Shown piece by piece: positions 21,298 through 32,810 of a DNA stretch of 64,000 bases. Within the stretch, counting starts at the first letter, position 1; every line of letters begins with the position of its first letter. Both the position numbers and the translations under genes were made by a program. This DNA comes from Colius striatus (taxonomy: Eukaryota > Chordata > Aves > Coliiformes > Coliidae), in the NCBI RefSeq assembly GCF_028858725.1, contig NC_084768.1, forward strand, positions 6,297,664 through 6,361,663. Direction: 5' to 3'. A model generated the notes under the pieces. That model was not told where the DNA came from, did no database searches, and saw only the letters and a list, made by a program, of their open reading frames with translations.

Positions 21298-22107
21298 TTA
21301 CTACAAATCAATTGGAGCCCTTACAGCAAAATCCTATAAAATAACTTCAAACACCGCTTCTTAGTCTAAAAATTTGTATTATGGCTAAAACTCTTTGAAG
21401 TTTTATGACTGAAGTTTGGAGAAAAATGATTTAAGTGCTATCTGCTAGACATCAGAGTGTCAAAATTTCTCTCAGTTTTCTTGACACATAAACTGCTACC
21501 TACTGTATGTTTTTTAGGGTTTTTTTTTTCCCTTTCTTTCAACCACCTAGCCCAGCTTGCTTGATAAAAGTTTCTTAACTGCAGTTTATCCCATTGAATT
21601 AATACCCTTTCAAGCTTTGGCTTAAAATAACTGATTACTTTATTTTTGATTTTTGCCTCCTCTGACAATGCAGGTGGTAAAGGGATGGGCAAAAGTGTCA
21701 TGTTGCAAGTGTCATGTTGATTTTTTTAATACAAAAAGAAGCAGGTGAAGTGGCCAACACAACACATCTACAGAACATGCAGCAACGTCCATCCTTGCCC
21801 CTCGGTTTGGAGCAGATGTTGGAAGGAGGTCTGTTGTGGTGAACGGCTTTGCTTAGAGAACAACTCTTGCAGGAAAACCTTTAGGCCTGGCAGTGCATGG
21901 CACAGTGTGATGCCTATGAGCAGGTGATGAATAAGCACTTTGTGCTGATATTGGAGCACATGAAGGCCCAGGGCAGGATGCAGCCTGGCCACTGCCCTCA
22001 GCCCTTTCCCTCAGGTGGACCTGCAGGGGAAGAGGTTGGTCCTTTTACACCAGGCACCTGTCAACGCCTACACTCGGCACACTGTGCAGTTGCCACCATG
22101 AAACATC
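21298..22107. other. unique non-coding DNA
   Basis: No gene is seen. The stretch from about 21740 to 22107 is GC-richer and runs directly into a CR1-like tail, so part of it may be older retrotransposon body that has decayed beyond recognition by eye. The frame at 21897-22208 has no known counterpart. Confidence 0.5.
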
Positions 22108-22165
22108 AGTTGGAACCACTTTATTTCTTAAAGGTCTTTTCCAACCAAAACAACTCTAGGATTTG
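22108..22165 (+). mobile_element. degenerate CR1-like 3' tail
   Basis: TTGGAACCACTTTATTTCTT, then AAAGGTCTTTTCCAACCAAA, then ACAACTCTAGGATTT follow the pattern of a CR1 3' UTR (GGAACTAGATGATC, AAGGTCCCTTCCAACC, then an ATTCTATGATT-type tail) with many substitutions. The CTTTTCCAACC wording suggests a different, older CR1 subfamily from the four good copies in this window. The 5' boundary is unknown. Confidence 0.5.
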
Positions 22166-25100
22166 GTTAAAATGCACATCAACTAAAAAAACAGAGGAAG
22201 GCCTTTGAAATGGAGGGCACAAAAAGAAAGACTCAAGCTAAGCCATTTAAGAAATAAACAGAAAAGAATGTCAAAAATATTGGCTTGCAGAAGAAAAATG
22301 GTGGTGTATTGTCATAGTTGCATTGAAGTAATGTGTGTCAGAATTCAGTAAGAAGGTCTGCATACAAAAATTAAGCAACAAGTGTGAAACCTTCTGCAGA
22401 GAGCAACAGCAAAAAAGGGAAAAAAAAGAAAAAACAGCTAAACTGCTTACTGCAGCCTTGCAAAATTTTATTCACCCAAGATGAGTGATTTGTTTTGATG
22501 GGCAAGCAAAATATAATCATTTAAGGGAGGAAGGAGGGAAAAGGAGGGGGTCCATTATCATCTTGGAAAAGGGTGGGTGGATAGATTTTGTGCCTGAGCT
22601 GGTAAATTTGTAGTACAGCTTTGCATGGCTGGAATAATATAATAAACTGACTTAAATATAAATGCCATTTAGGAACTATTCCATAGTGAACAGTTAAAAT
22701 GATGGCATTCAACAGAACTGCCACAACAGAGCCTGCTGTTGCTGCTAATTTGCTGAAGTAGATCTGCTATCTTTACTTCCTCTGCTGCTCCTGCTGCACC
22801 TCAAGGCATGCTGAGGGCTCATCCATCATGTGCTGGCTCATAACAAGGCAAGAAGAGGGAGCTCAATTGTAGTGTACAAGAAACTGAAGTGTAGGTCCAA
22901 AAGGTCACAGGAAACCATCAACTGTTTAGAACGGGCAAGCTGGAAAAAGATCTTGCTGAGGAAAACATTGTGTGATGATAGTTGGTAAGTTCCTCCAGAG
23001 CAGGCATGGAGGTCGCTGTAGAAGCAGAACTGCATGTGGGCAGGGTGACCCAGAGCACAGTAAGGACAAAGCCCCAGAAGAAGCTTTTAATGCAGAACAA
23101 GTGCAAATTGCCATTAATGCTCCACTGGAGAACTGAGATATGTAAGGGCTTTTTTTCCTTTCAGTCATGTGGCACTAGGTCAAAAGAGTGGCTAATAAGA
23201 GCGATGCATTGGTCCTGCTGCATGGCCACGTTACACAGCCGTGTGCACGTCTGCAGCGCCGACATAAACGCTGCCGTCACCTGGCAGACAGCCACTCCAC
23301 ATCATCCAGCACACAGCGTTGGGCAGACCCTGGGCTCTAGCAGGGTGCTCTAGAAATGTGCCCCAATCTTTTCACCTGCGCTTTTATGAGATGGTAAGTA
23401 AAGGAACCCATGCCAGTCCACGTTACCAGGCAGTAGCCACAAGGGTACTAAACTGCCTGGCAAACAGTTTAGCACGCTCTGCCGCAGCTGCTTCTCCGTG
23501 ATAAGCCACCAGGCTGCAATGCAGATGATAAAGCTCCATCTGACAAAACAATCCAGACTTCACACTACCAGTCACGTCGATCAACATCTGAACTAATGTC
23601 AGAGGCTTCTCTTACTAATGAGCTGCTGCACTGAGACGCAGCCTTGCTATCAGTCAGATACCTGTAATGAGGTAGAATGAATGGCAAGACCTCTCTTCAG
23701 AGGCTTCCTCTCATCTAGCCACAAAGGGCCTTCAGTGTTCACTTATTTCGGTATAGACCAAGGGTTTCTTCCAGGAGGTCTCTACCAGCATCACACACAG
23801 TTATTCTAGCACCTCATTCACATTGACTGCAGCTGCTTGGAGAATTTCTATCCAGAATTACTCTTGCTTTTTTTTCCTTCTAACCATGATTATGGTGCTT
23901 GCCTATAAGGACATCTTAATGTACACTCCAAATTCCAGTGAAAGTACTTTGCCATGTCCCCAGGTTGGACAGCTCCATGTAGCACTCTGCTTTCCTTAAA
24001 TTATCTGGCTACTAGGCATATTTGTCCAGCTGCTCATGCTTTGATTTTAAGCAGCAGCTACCATGCAGTGATGTAGCCTGTTTGCTCATCCCTTAATATC
24101 ACTGGAGGAACCAGAGGGATGTGTTCCAAATCCATAGATTTCCATCGATGTAACAAAGCCACAGTAATGATTTCTTTATTTTTCATTTTCTGTCCTATTA
24201 CTGCTGAAAGGCCTGAACTGAACAGTTCTGCCAGACCCAGAGGTTCTGCCCAAACCTGATCTAGGGCAGTTTGCTAAGGTGGTAATTTCTTGCTGCAGTG
24301 ATTTAAGAAGCACCTATAAACTGTAGGAGAGGAGAAATCAATGAGCAATGAGTAAAACTCCAGCATTTGATACAATCTCCCACCCAACCTCTCTACAGTA
24401 TTCTCCTTTAGTTTCTACAGTAAGAAGCAGGTGGTTTTGTTTCTGTACTGGGGTTAACTCTCAGCACAGAAAAGTTGGCTATTATTTGTTACTCCTATCG
24501 AGCTGCACTTGGGTTTGTATTGCAAACTGAGGTTGTGACTTACATCTTTCTCATCCTCCACACATATCTCATTGAAAAAGCTTTTTTTTCCCTATTTCCA
24601 GGATTAGTGTTTTGTTTGAACTTTACTTTTTATTAATGAAAAGGCAGAGTCTCATTTTGTTTTCAAGTTTGCTCTTGTCTAAAGGCCATTTTTTTGTTAC
24701 AGTGCACTTTGCATGACCCTTGCTGGCCCACTTGGCTGTTGAAAGAGAGAGTCACGGTTCCCAGGAGTGGCACTACCACTCCTGCTCGTCAGGCACACTC
24801 CTGTGACTGGTAATTCCCTGTGCTGAGCACCCACCAACAGCTCCCACTAGAAAGCAATACCAGAGGCACCACAGGAGGTGCAGGAGAAAGCTGGCCCCTC
24901 TTTGAGGCTGCCTGCACACGTTTCCTGAGAGTAATTATCACAGACCTGTCAGCAGAACAGACATGTCTGCATGGACACAGCCACCACAGCACCTCTTCAC
25001 CTCAGGGAGAAGCCTGAGAAGCTCTATTTTACAGCCTGGACTAAGCATCTCACCAGCACAGAGGACAAGTGTAAACCCCTCTGCAAACACAACCCTGCTT

Positions 25101-25379
25101 CTTGTGGTGTGGCAGCCCTTCAGGAGACATGGAGTCACAGCTGCTTCTCCTTGATGCACATCCTGCTCTCAGGGCTCTCTGCTCCCAGATCTTTGCCATC
25201 AGGAGTTTGTACAATCCCTGGCTGCATCTGAGAGACGGGTTCTGCTCCCAGGGCTGCAGCTGCCATTCCCTAATGGTGGGAAAGCATGGTGGCTCTAAAG
25301 GTATGGTAAATAAAATAAACCCATGAGCCTACAGGGAGGCAAGGTTCCACCTGAGATTTATATGCAAACTTTGAAATAT
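22166..25379. other. unique non-coding DNA with a CpG cluster and GC-rich patch
   Basis: No gene is recognised. A CpG cluster lies at 23205-23285. The 24700-25270 stretch is GC-richer than its surroundings and supports overlapping 60-90-residue frames on both strands, which match nothing and are typical of GC-rich non-coding DNA. The remainder is AT-rich. Confidence 0.55.
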
Positions 25380-25580
25380 TAAAAGCACCCTAGTGAGGGC
25401 ATTGCTAATTAACAGGATAACATGCTCATGTGTAGAGAACACATTATTTAAAACATAAATTATTCCTTATTAGGATAATAGTGTCTAATTAAATGTTGAA
25501 AGAGCTGGATAGCGGTTTACATTGCAAAATGATCTATTAAACATGTTCTTGTTAACATCAATACAGCTATTGACAAGCAG
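25380..25580. promoter_or_regulatory. candidate conserved element (paired TAATTA sites)
   Basis: This AT-rich, repeat-free block has TAATTA at 25406-25411 and 25496-25501, 90 bases apart. ATTATTTAAAAC, ATTAGGATAATAG and GTTAACATC-type sites lie between and after. Homeodomain sites also arise by chance in AT-rich DNA, so the call rests on clustering only. Confidence 0.2.
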
Positions 25581-28500
25581 ATCCAATTTTGTTTCACTTT
25601 GAGAGAGTAGACAATAGCAAGTTTTACTACCACTATCTTATTTTACAAGCATTAATGAACAATTAACCAACACTAGCACTCTTTCCATCTGTAATCCTGT
25701 AGTAGGATCACTAATCTCCACCACTAGCAGCTAATGATGAAGGTCTCTTAAGCTTTACTTCTTATCTCAGCCAGTTCTTAATACTTGCATAAGTATGCTT
25801 TCTGAGCAGGGTGGCCCCCCATTGCTCTGCGACTTGAATACAAAAGGCTGGTGAAATTTTTGAAGGGTTTTCTGTTCAATAACACTTCTATACTTATGTT
25901 TGCCTTCCTACAACAACAAACACAAGTGATCAGCAGAGGACTAGCAAGGTCACTAAGGGCTCTGTGTTTCCATACTTGTTCTAATACTTATAAGAATGTA
26001 TTCATGCCCTATTATATGTATTCCCTGGCTTCTCAGGCAGAAGCTCTAAACTGAAATGAAATAAAGGAGAAAAAACAGATGACTAAAACAGTATTTACTT
26101 CAAGAACAAGTTTGCTGTTTGTATCGAACAAAAGGAAGTTGGAAAGTGGCTGCCATTAAAAATACATGCAAGATAAACTGAAATTTTTATAGTACACAAT
26201 ACACATGACATTTTCTAACTTCTCTTTCAAAGTGTTCCTCTGTATATCATACACATGAGATCTGTATACTGGGATGGCAGGGAAGTTGCTGTTCTGTTAA
26301 GCTTTTCTGGAGTAGCTAAGTCAAACAAGGCAGCCACATCTTGCCAGCTGGGAAGCTGTGAGCACAGTGGGTCCTGTCCCAACCCATATCAGGAGAAGGT
26401 GCCTCATAATCAGGTCAGTCACCCCTGTACTAAAATGGGGTGTAACTAAAATTGAGACTTACGAATCCTCAAGGATATCTTTTGCTTTCAAGAGACGCAC
26501 ATGAGCCTAAACAAGAGTAACACATTTTGCCTAGTCCATGCACAATGTAATGCCCTAACAAAGGCAGAACTCAGGACAACACAGAGGTAGTTTTCTGATC
26601 CAAATGAAAGCTCTGACACAACTACTTTAGCTGGGTCCAAACATCCACTGCAGCTCCTGACATTGCTAGACATGCTGAACAACAGCTGAGTACCCAAAGG
26701 CTGGTTCTAGTCAGGGAGGTGATACAGGTCCATTAAAGTTCACTCTGACCCTGCTTGCATTAAGCTGTGTGGCTGATGGATAAACCTCATAGCACTTGGG
26801 GATGGAGGTACATCCTCAGATTGCAACAGGTTACTAGAAGCTAAGAACAAACCTATCTACAAGCTATATCCCCAGAGACACTTTAGCAATAACTAGCACT
26901 ATGAGGCATTGCTGAGGAAATGTGCTGTATAAGCAGCTAGAAATGGATAATTAAGATTTCTAATGCAATCAAAAGATGCCTACTTGTATGCTCTGTTCCA
27001 AGACATCTTCTAGTCTAAGACATACAAAGAAGCTGATTCACCTGGCACCCATGGCTGAGAGATGAACTCCTGCTGAGTGTCACAGACACTAATTGGCCTC
27101 TACAGAGATAGAGGCTGTTTTTTTGTTTGTAACCTACATATCACAATGCTGACCTTTTCCTTCACCAGACCTCCTCAGCACAGACAATAAATAGCATTAA
27201 TTAAAAAAAGAAATCACAAACCACTTGTTCTGTACCTCTGTGGGAATTGTGACTAAGCCTCATTTTACCACATTGCCTCCTTTTTGTGCGGCTGCAGCGT
27301 GTGGCAGGTGTGTGGAAGGAGAGGACTGCTTACTCAGGCCTGCCACTCCATGCAGCCATCTAGCTGAGACACTAGGACAGTAGCCTGAACAGTAGCCTCG
27401 TTGTATGGCACGTTGATAAAGGAAAGAGAGGTTCTGCGACTACCTGCAGTCTTGACTTATTCAAGTAAAACTTCCATTTAAGCCAAGAGGAATTTTGCCA
27501 ACATGAAGCCAACCAAAACTCTTTAATTCGATGATTCTAAGATGTCAGAAGCAGACTTTATCAAATCTAGAGAATAAAATCATTGCTTATGGACAAATCA
27601 CCAACCATTAGTGAGAAAAGAAGGAAGATTTTGATTTTTTTTCACTCAGCTTTTCCACTGTTAAAGCTTTTGCTGTTTGGCTTCGTATCTGATGTATGGA
27701 GATTTCCTGGATGTGACAGTCACCCACAGTGTGGATGGATAGCTCATTCCCACTGCCCTCTGCAGGATTCAGATCCCAACAATGACTGCATGTGACAATG
27801 GCAGTATCAGAAAATGGGGAAGAGGAGGTAGGTGGAGCTAATTTCAATCTGACACATTATAGGCACTCCCATTACAATGGTTACATAGCTTGGTAGGTTT
27901 ACTCATATTGACTGTGTACTTGACCATTAGACTCATCTGTTACCCCGAGTGCATAGCAATACTTGAACAATCTTCAACTAAGCTCAGTTGCACCAGTACC
28001 AGGGAGAATTAATTTAACTGTATTAACACACTCCATCACATTTCCATACTAAAAGGGCAAATTATCCAGGCCAGAGATCTGGAGTAACACAGCTAAACCC
28101 ATTCTGACAACTGACATAGCACCTAGGCCCACATTTTCCTGCATTGAACAACATACTATCAACATATGATGGAAGATGTTTGGAGGGAAGGAAGCAGTTC
28201 AGTCCTGAAACATGTCTCTCACAAATTCTCTTTTGCAAATACCTGTTGGGAACCCAGGGATACTGTCCTGGAACAGTCACAAAAATGTCAACAGCTTGCA
28301 AGATCATTTGTTAAGAGAAGGATTAACAAGAAAACAGAAATGTGGTGCTGTGAAGCATATTCTGGGGAGTGGACAGAGGGTGGCCTATTTGTTATTACTC
28401 TGCACCTCCTGTTCATTTGCACAGCTGTCAGACCCAGGGCTGTTGGAAGTGGCTGGAATGGCAGTACAGTGATGGGCTGCTGCAGCATATGAGCATAAGC

Positions 28501-29904
28501 ACAGCCTGGTCAAATGGTTCCTTGGATCATGCATAGAACGTTGTAGCTATTTTCTTTCAACTGCTCTCAAAATGCTCATTTACAAAAATTAAGTGGAAGG
28601 AAATTACATTTAATTTTTGTGTTTTCCCAAAGAAATGACATTTTTAGTCATACCTGCACAAAGAAAATGTCAGTGTTCAGTCTATTGTTTCCATTTTATG
28701 ATATGAAAAAGGAGAAGATATAAGCTAATTAATTATACTGTTTCCAAGATAGCAAAACAGCTTCTTTGTGGTTTGAATTAACCAGGATGAAGCCAAAGCC
28801 TTGGTTCAACATTTCCACTTTGTAGATATTTGATATACTTCTCCATCCCCACCCAGCTCACATATTCATTACCCAAATTGCCTATCCTCAAAGTGATAAT
28901 ATAGTGTGGTACAACATGCCCTGACAGGACACAAATTGACTCTGTGCCTATATACTACACAGACAGTGTAAAGCAAATATCTCACTCTATTATCTGTTGT
29001 CTCTATGAATCAACAGATTACATGGTTCACTGGGTAGCTGAATAACTTTTACACAGTTTGCTCATATCTATTTACACATATTCTACAAAAAATACATTAA
29101 CACCAAAGAACAAATGAAAAAAAAAAGGATACCTACAGAATCTAGACACTAAACTACATGTGTGAAAAAAGCAGTCATGCTTAAATTTCATATACCATGT
29201 CTATATATATGAAAGGAGATTTCTCTAGTGATAGAAACCAAAAACCAATAGACCCATGGAAGGCCCTAAAAATCTTAAGGGGACCCTCTAATTTATGACA
29301 AGTTATGTTTGTTGCTGACATTGTGCACCATGTTCTAAAGAGCCCATAGTGTTCTATGGAGTAGTTCTGTAACCATAGAGGTGCTTCACAGATCATCTCT
29401 GTGCAGATGCACTTCTAGCCATGTCTGAGCTCTGGCTACTCAGAGCACCACATCTCCTGCTCTCACTGACCTATGTAGCTGCTGTTTTGGACAACATGCC
29501 ATTTTTCTGGAAGAGAAAGCAACACATCCTGCCCTCCCTTTTTGTACCTTGTGTGACAACATAGTGGGGAGAGCTGTTTGCCCCATGTCATTATGGAAGG
29601 AAACAAAGCTGCAGCCAGCTGGCTAACCCAGGACTCTAAAACTGCCTATGGATTCCATGCTGTCTGGATCACTTGTCCTGGTTTGTCAGCTCCTTCCAAT
29701 GCCACACTGGAGAAGTAAAAGTGACAACTGAGCAAGAAAAGAACAGAAGGTGTCTATGTCTTTCAATCCCATACCTCACAAAATCCAGAATGTTCCAATT
29801 CCCCCACTACATGCACAAACACACCGTGCTCTCCCCAAGCACATTTCCCTATCCACTATCTTTAGCCATTCTCCACAATTTTCTCCACCCAGCTCTGTAA
29901 CACA
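25581..29904. other. unique non-coding DNA
   Basis: I see no gene, RNA or clear repeat in 4.3 kb. All frames are under about 110 residues and have no recognisable motifs. CCAACCAAAACTC followed by CGATGATTCTAAG at about 27508-27541 faintly recalls a CR1 tail but is too weak to call. The sequence is AT-rich with very few CpGs. Confidence 0.6.
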
Positions 29905-30417
29905 CCAGTGCAACATGGCTCATCCACCAGGACAACAGTCCTTCAGGGACAGATTGCTCCAGCCTGGATCCCTCATGCTGTGGTATGGGGTCCTCCATGG
30001 GCTGCGAGTGGGTTTCTGCTCCCATGTGGCTTCCGTGGGCTGCAAAGGCACAGCTGCCTCACCATAGTCTTCAGCACAGGTCACAGGGGAGTCTTTCTTT
30101 CAGGGCCTAAGCACCTCCTCACCCTCCTTCTCCACTGACCTTGGTGTCTGCAGAGATGTTCTCACATTCTCACTCCCTGTTGCTGCTGCAGTTTAGCAAC
30201 TGGGCAGCAACTTCTTCCCTTTCTCAAATACATTATTCACAGAGGCATTACCTCCATCACTAATTAACCAGGCCTTGGTCAGGTGCAGGGTCCATCTTAG
30301 AACTGACTGGCACTGGCCCTACCAGCTACAGGGGAAGCTTCTGGCAGATCTTTGTTTAAACAAGCCACCCCTGTAGCTTCCCTGCAACCAAAACCTGGCC
30401 CAGGCAAAACCACTACA
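29905..30417 (+). mobile_element. decayed avian retroviral-type (LTR-associated) repeat
   Basis: From memory this matches a widespread bird interspersed repeat. Signature phrases are GGGGTCCTCCATGGGCTGC, TTCCGTGGGCTGCAAAGG, AGCTGCCTCACCATAG, CACTGACCTTGGTGTCTGCA, ACAGAGGCATTACCTCCATC, GGTCCATCTTAGAAC, AGCCACCCCTGTAGC and ACCAAAACCTGGCCCAGGCA, ending near CACTACA at 30417. Substitutions and small gaps throughout show it is old. I believe the family is LTR-related, but neither family name nor 5' boundary is verified. The frames here (29673-30138) are accidental. Confidence 0.6.
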
Positions 30418-32639
30418 TCTCCCAGAGACCATTTAAATCTATTCCCTTATTAGTTCAGACCTCCACCTTTACCCTGTCTCACTCGAGAGAGTAACTTTTT
30501 CAGGCAGTCACTGGCTTGTCCTCAGACAGTGGCACTAGTAGCTATTTCATTTGACTCCTGCCCTGTTGTCTGTCTCCCGTGTCCTTCTTCCAGCAGTGGA
30601 AGCAAATCTCATCAACATAGATGCAGGCAGTGAAAGCTTTGGTCCATCTAATCCTCAAATGCTTCTTTCCTTTTTTAAAAGGTAAGTTTGTCTTGAATTT
30701 CTAGGCCAGTTATTTCAAACCTTATACTATAATGAAGCCAAATAAATGTCTTTTACTATGTGGAAATGAAATAGTGGCATTACAAATTTGTAGCTGTTCA
30801 TCTAATTCTATTAAAAAGAACGGCAACAGTAATCTATTTTAAGATTAAGACAAGGATGCATTTAGCTAAATATAGTAGTGTGCAGTACCTGGTTGCAGGT
30901 ATGAAGTAAATAGTTGTGAAAAAAATGTTCTTCAGTGCTAATTAATTGGCAGATGAACTGTCGAGAACTGCTGGATATTGGATTTTTAAAAGAGCATTAG
31001 AAGAGCATCTGAGTTGGTTAGTAACATTTAATTTGAAATGGAAGGTTTTTTTTTTTAAACTAGAAGATTTTCCTCTGTAAAGTGTGCTCACTACTCTGGG
31101 CAACAAACCCTATGTGCTTTTGGTAAGAGAAGAAGCTGTTGTAACAGCCTTTTGTGCATCCTGATTGAAAATTCAGCTACATAACCCTTACTGAACTGTT
31201 TATCTTATGTACTTATTTAACTAACATTCAAACTGACAAGTCTCCTATTTGTGGGCTTTCTTTTTATACTTTAATGTATGCCTTATCAGATGAAGCTCAG
31301 ATACTACCAAACTTTGCATGTTTTTGATTTTGCACATAAACTGAAGGGCAGAATTCCAGTCTATGTCCTCAGTCATTCAATTTTTCAAGATCTTTGAACA
31401 AGACTTCAAACCCTGCAAAAATACAACCCAAATACAGACTTGCTTCTCTGTCTGTACAAATACGTGAAAGAAACTGGTATGTCAAGTTTCAGCGTAGGCA
31501 AGCCTAATTGAAGCTTTAACTGCATTCGAAACAAGAGGCAGGCAGCACTACCAAACTGCTTTAATTCAAGGGCAGAAAGACATTCAGGAATAGAGCTGCT
31601 CAAATTATTTATTACAAATAAATTATCCAATTAATTTAGGCAATTTTTCTGATCATTAATAATTCACTAGCTGCTCCTGGCGGTGGTGGATGGGTGCATC
31701 AGACCTCATCCTGACAACAGTTAGACACATGTTTAGCTTTTCATATTCCCCATAATCCTATTGAACTCCATCACTTTTCTCTGTATGCTGAAGGTGAGCC
31801 TAGGGAGAGTTTGTGAACAGCTTGTTTCCCTCGATAGTTTTTTAAGTAGTAATCATTTGCTTGAGTTGCACAATATTGTGCCTGCACCTAATTGGATGAC
31901 TGACAGTTCTCCAAGAGAAGAAGATTGAACGCTGAGTAGCAGAGGATGAATGTTGCTGTTCAAGCCCTTCTCTTTTTCACACAAAGAGATTTTGTTTGAA
32001 TAAAGGAGCAGTTTCACAAACATTTCTGTGAACAAAACCAAATACTGATGGGAATATTCATAATGGTGAATCAAGCAGGACATACCCTACATGAACACAG
32101 ACCATAAGAATGAAGGGCTCTGAATACTGTTTGGACATAGGTACCTTCTGAAGAATAATGCTCATGGGGGAAGGTGGAAGCACAAGTTCACTCCACAGGA
32201 AGCCACTCCAATCTGCATGTTTTAAAATGAGAGTCTGAGAAGCCTCTTGGTTGATTTGTCTTCCTGTCCTATGTTAGACTTCACCATTCTAATGATCGAC
32301 AGGTTCTTGTGCTACTTCTGCACAGAAGCCCTTGCACTAACAAGTCTCCTCAACCAACATAAAATCTCACCTGGCTTGTTCTGTAGCAATTGAGAAAGCC
32401 ACGAGTTGTCTATTTCTCTGCCATGCCTATGTTCTCTACACAAATCTTCACTTCTATTGTAACACACTTGTGGGAAGCTTGAATCGTTCAAATTTCTAGT
32501 GCTTTAAGGATATCTTATTATGAGGCACTTTTGAAAGAAAAAAATAATGATTAGTTTGGCAATTTATAATGAGCTTTCTCATGTACTGGTTCCTGTTTCG
32601 CCACAGGTCCAGTTTTCTTGTACCTCAGTTAAACACTCT
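30418..32639. other. unique non-coding DNA
   Basis: No gene or clear repeat is seen. 30700-31050 and 31600-31660 are AT-rich with scattered homeodomain-like sites (for example GCTAATTAATTGG near 30938). Frames are below 80 residues. Confidence 0.6.
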
Positions 32640-32810
32640 CTCAGATGTAATCAAATATTGCAGCAAGTCTCCTGTAAATAAGATGTAATTAAATGTAACA
32701 ATTCCCAGTGATGGTTTAAACGATTATGCAAATCCAGAGCTGTGCTGACAGCTAGGTATAATGCCTTGCAAACTTTCAATTACCTGCTGTCCACCAACTG
32801 CTGTCTCACT
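32640..32810. promoter_or_regulatory. candidate enhancer with octamer and TALE-type sites
   Basis: A perfect octamer ATGCAAAT lies at 32726-32733 within GATTATGCAAATCC. A GCTGACAGCT sequence (TGACAG MEIS/TGIF-type core) follows at about 32745-32754, and TAATTA lies at 32686-32691. A CAATTACCTG stretch lies near 32779. Octamer and TALE sites within 30 bases in CpG-poor unique DNA is a layout common in developmental enhancers. Function is inferred. Confidence 0.27.

Noticed and set aside
22982..23353. 123-residue plus-strand frame
   Set aside because: No family resemblance and no splice context. The CpG cluster inside it is reported as an observation only.
27505..27545. Possible decayed CR1 tail (CCAACCAAAACTC...ATGATTCTAAG)
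   Set aside because: Too many differences and no recognisable upstream 3' UTR.
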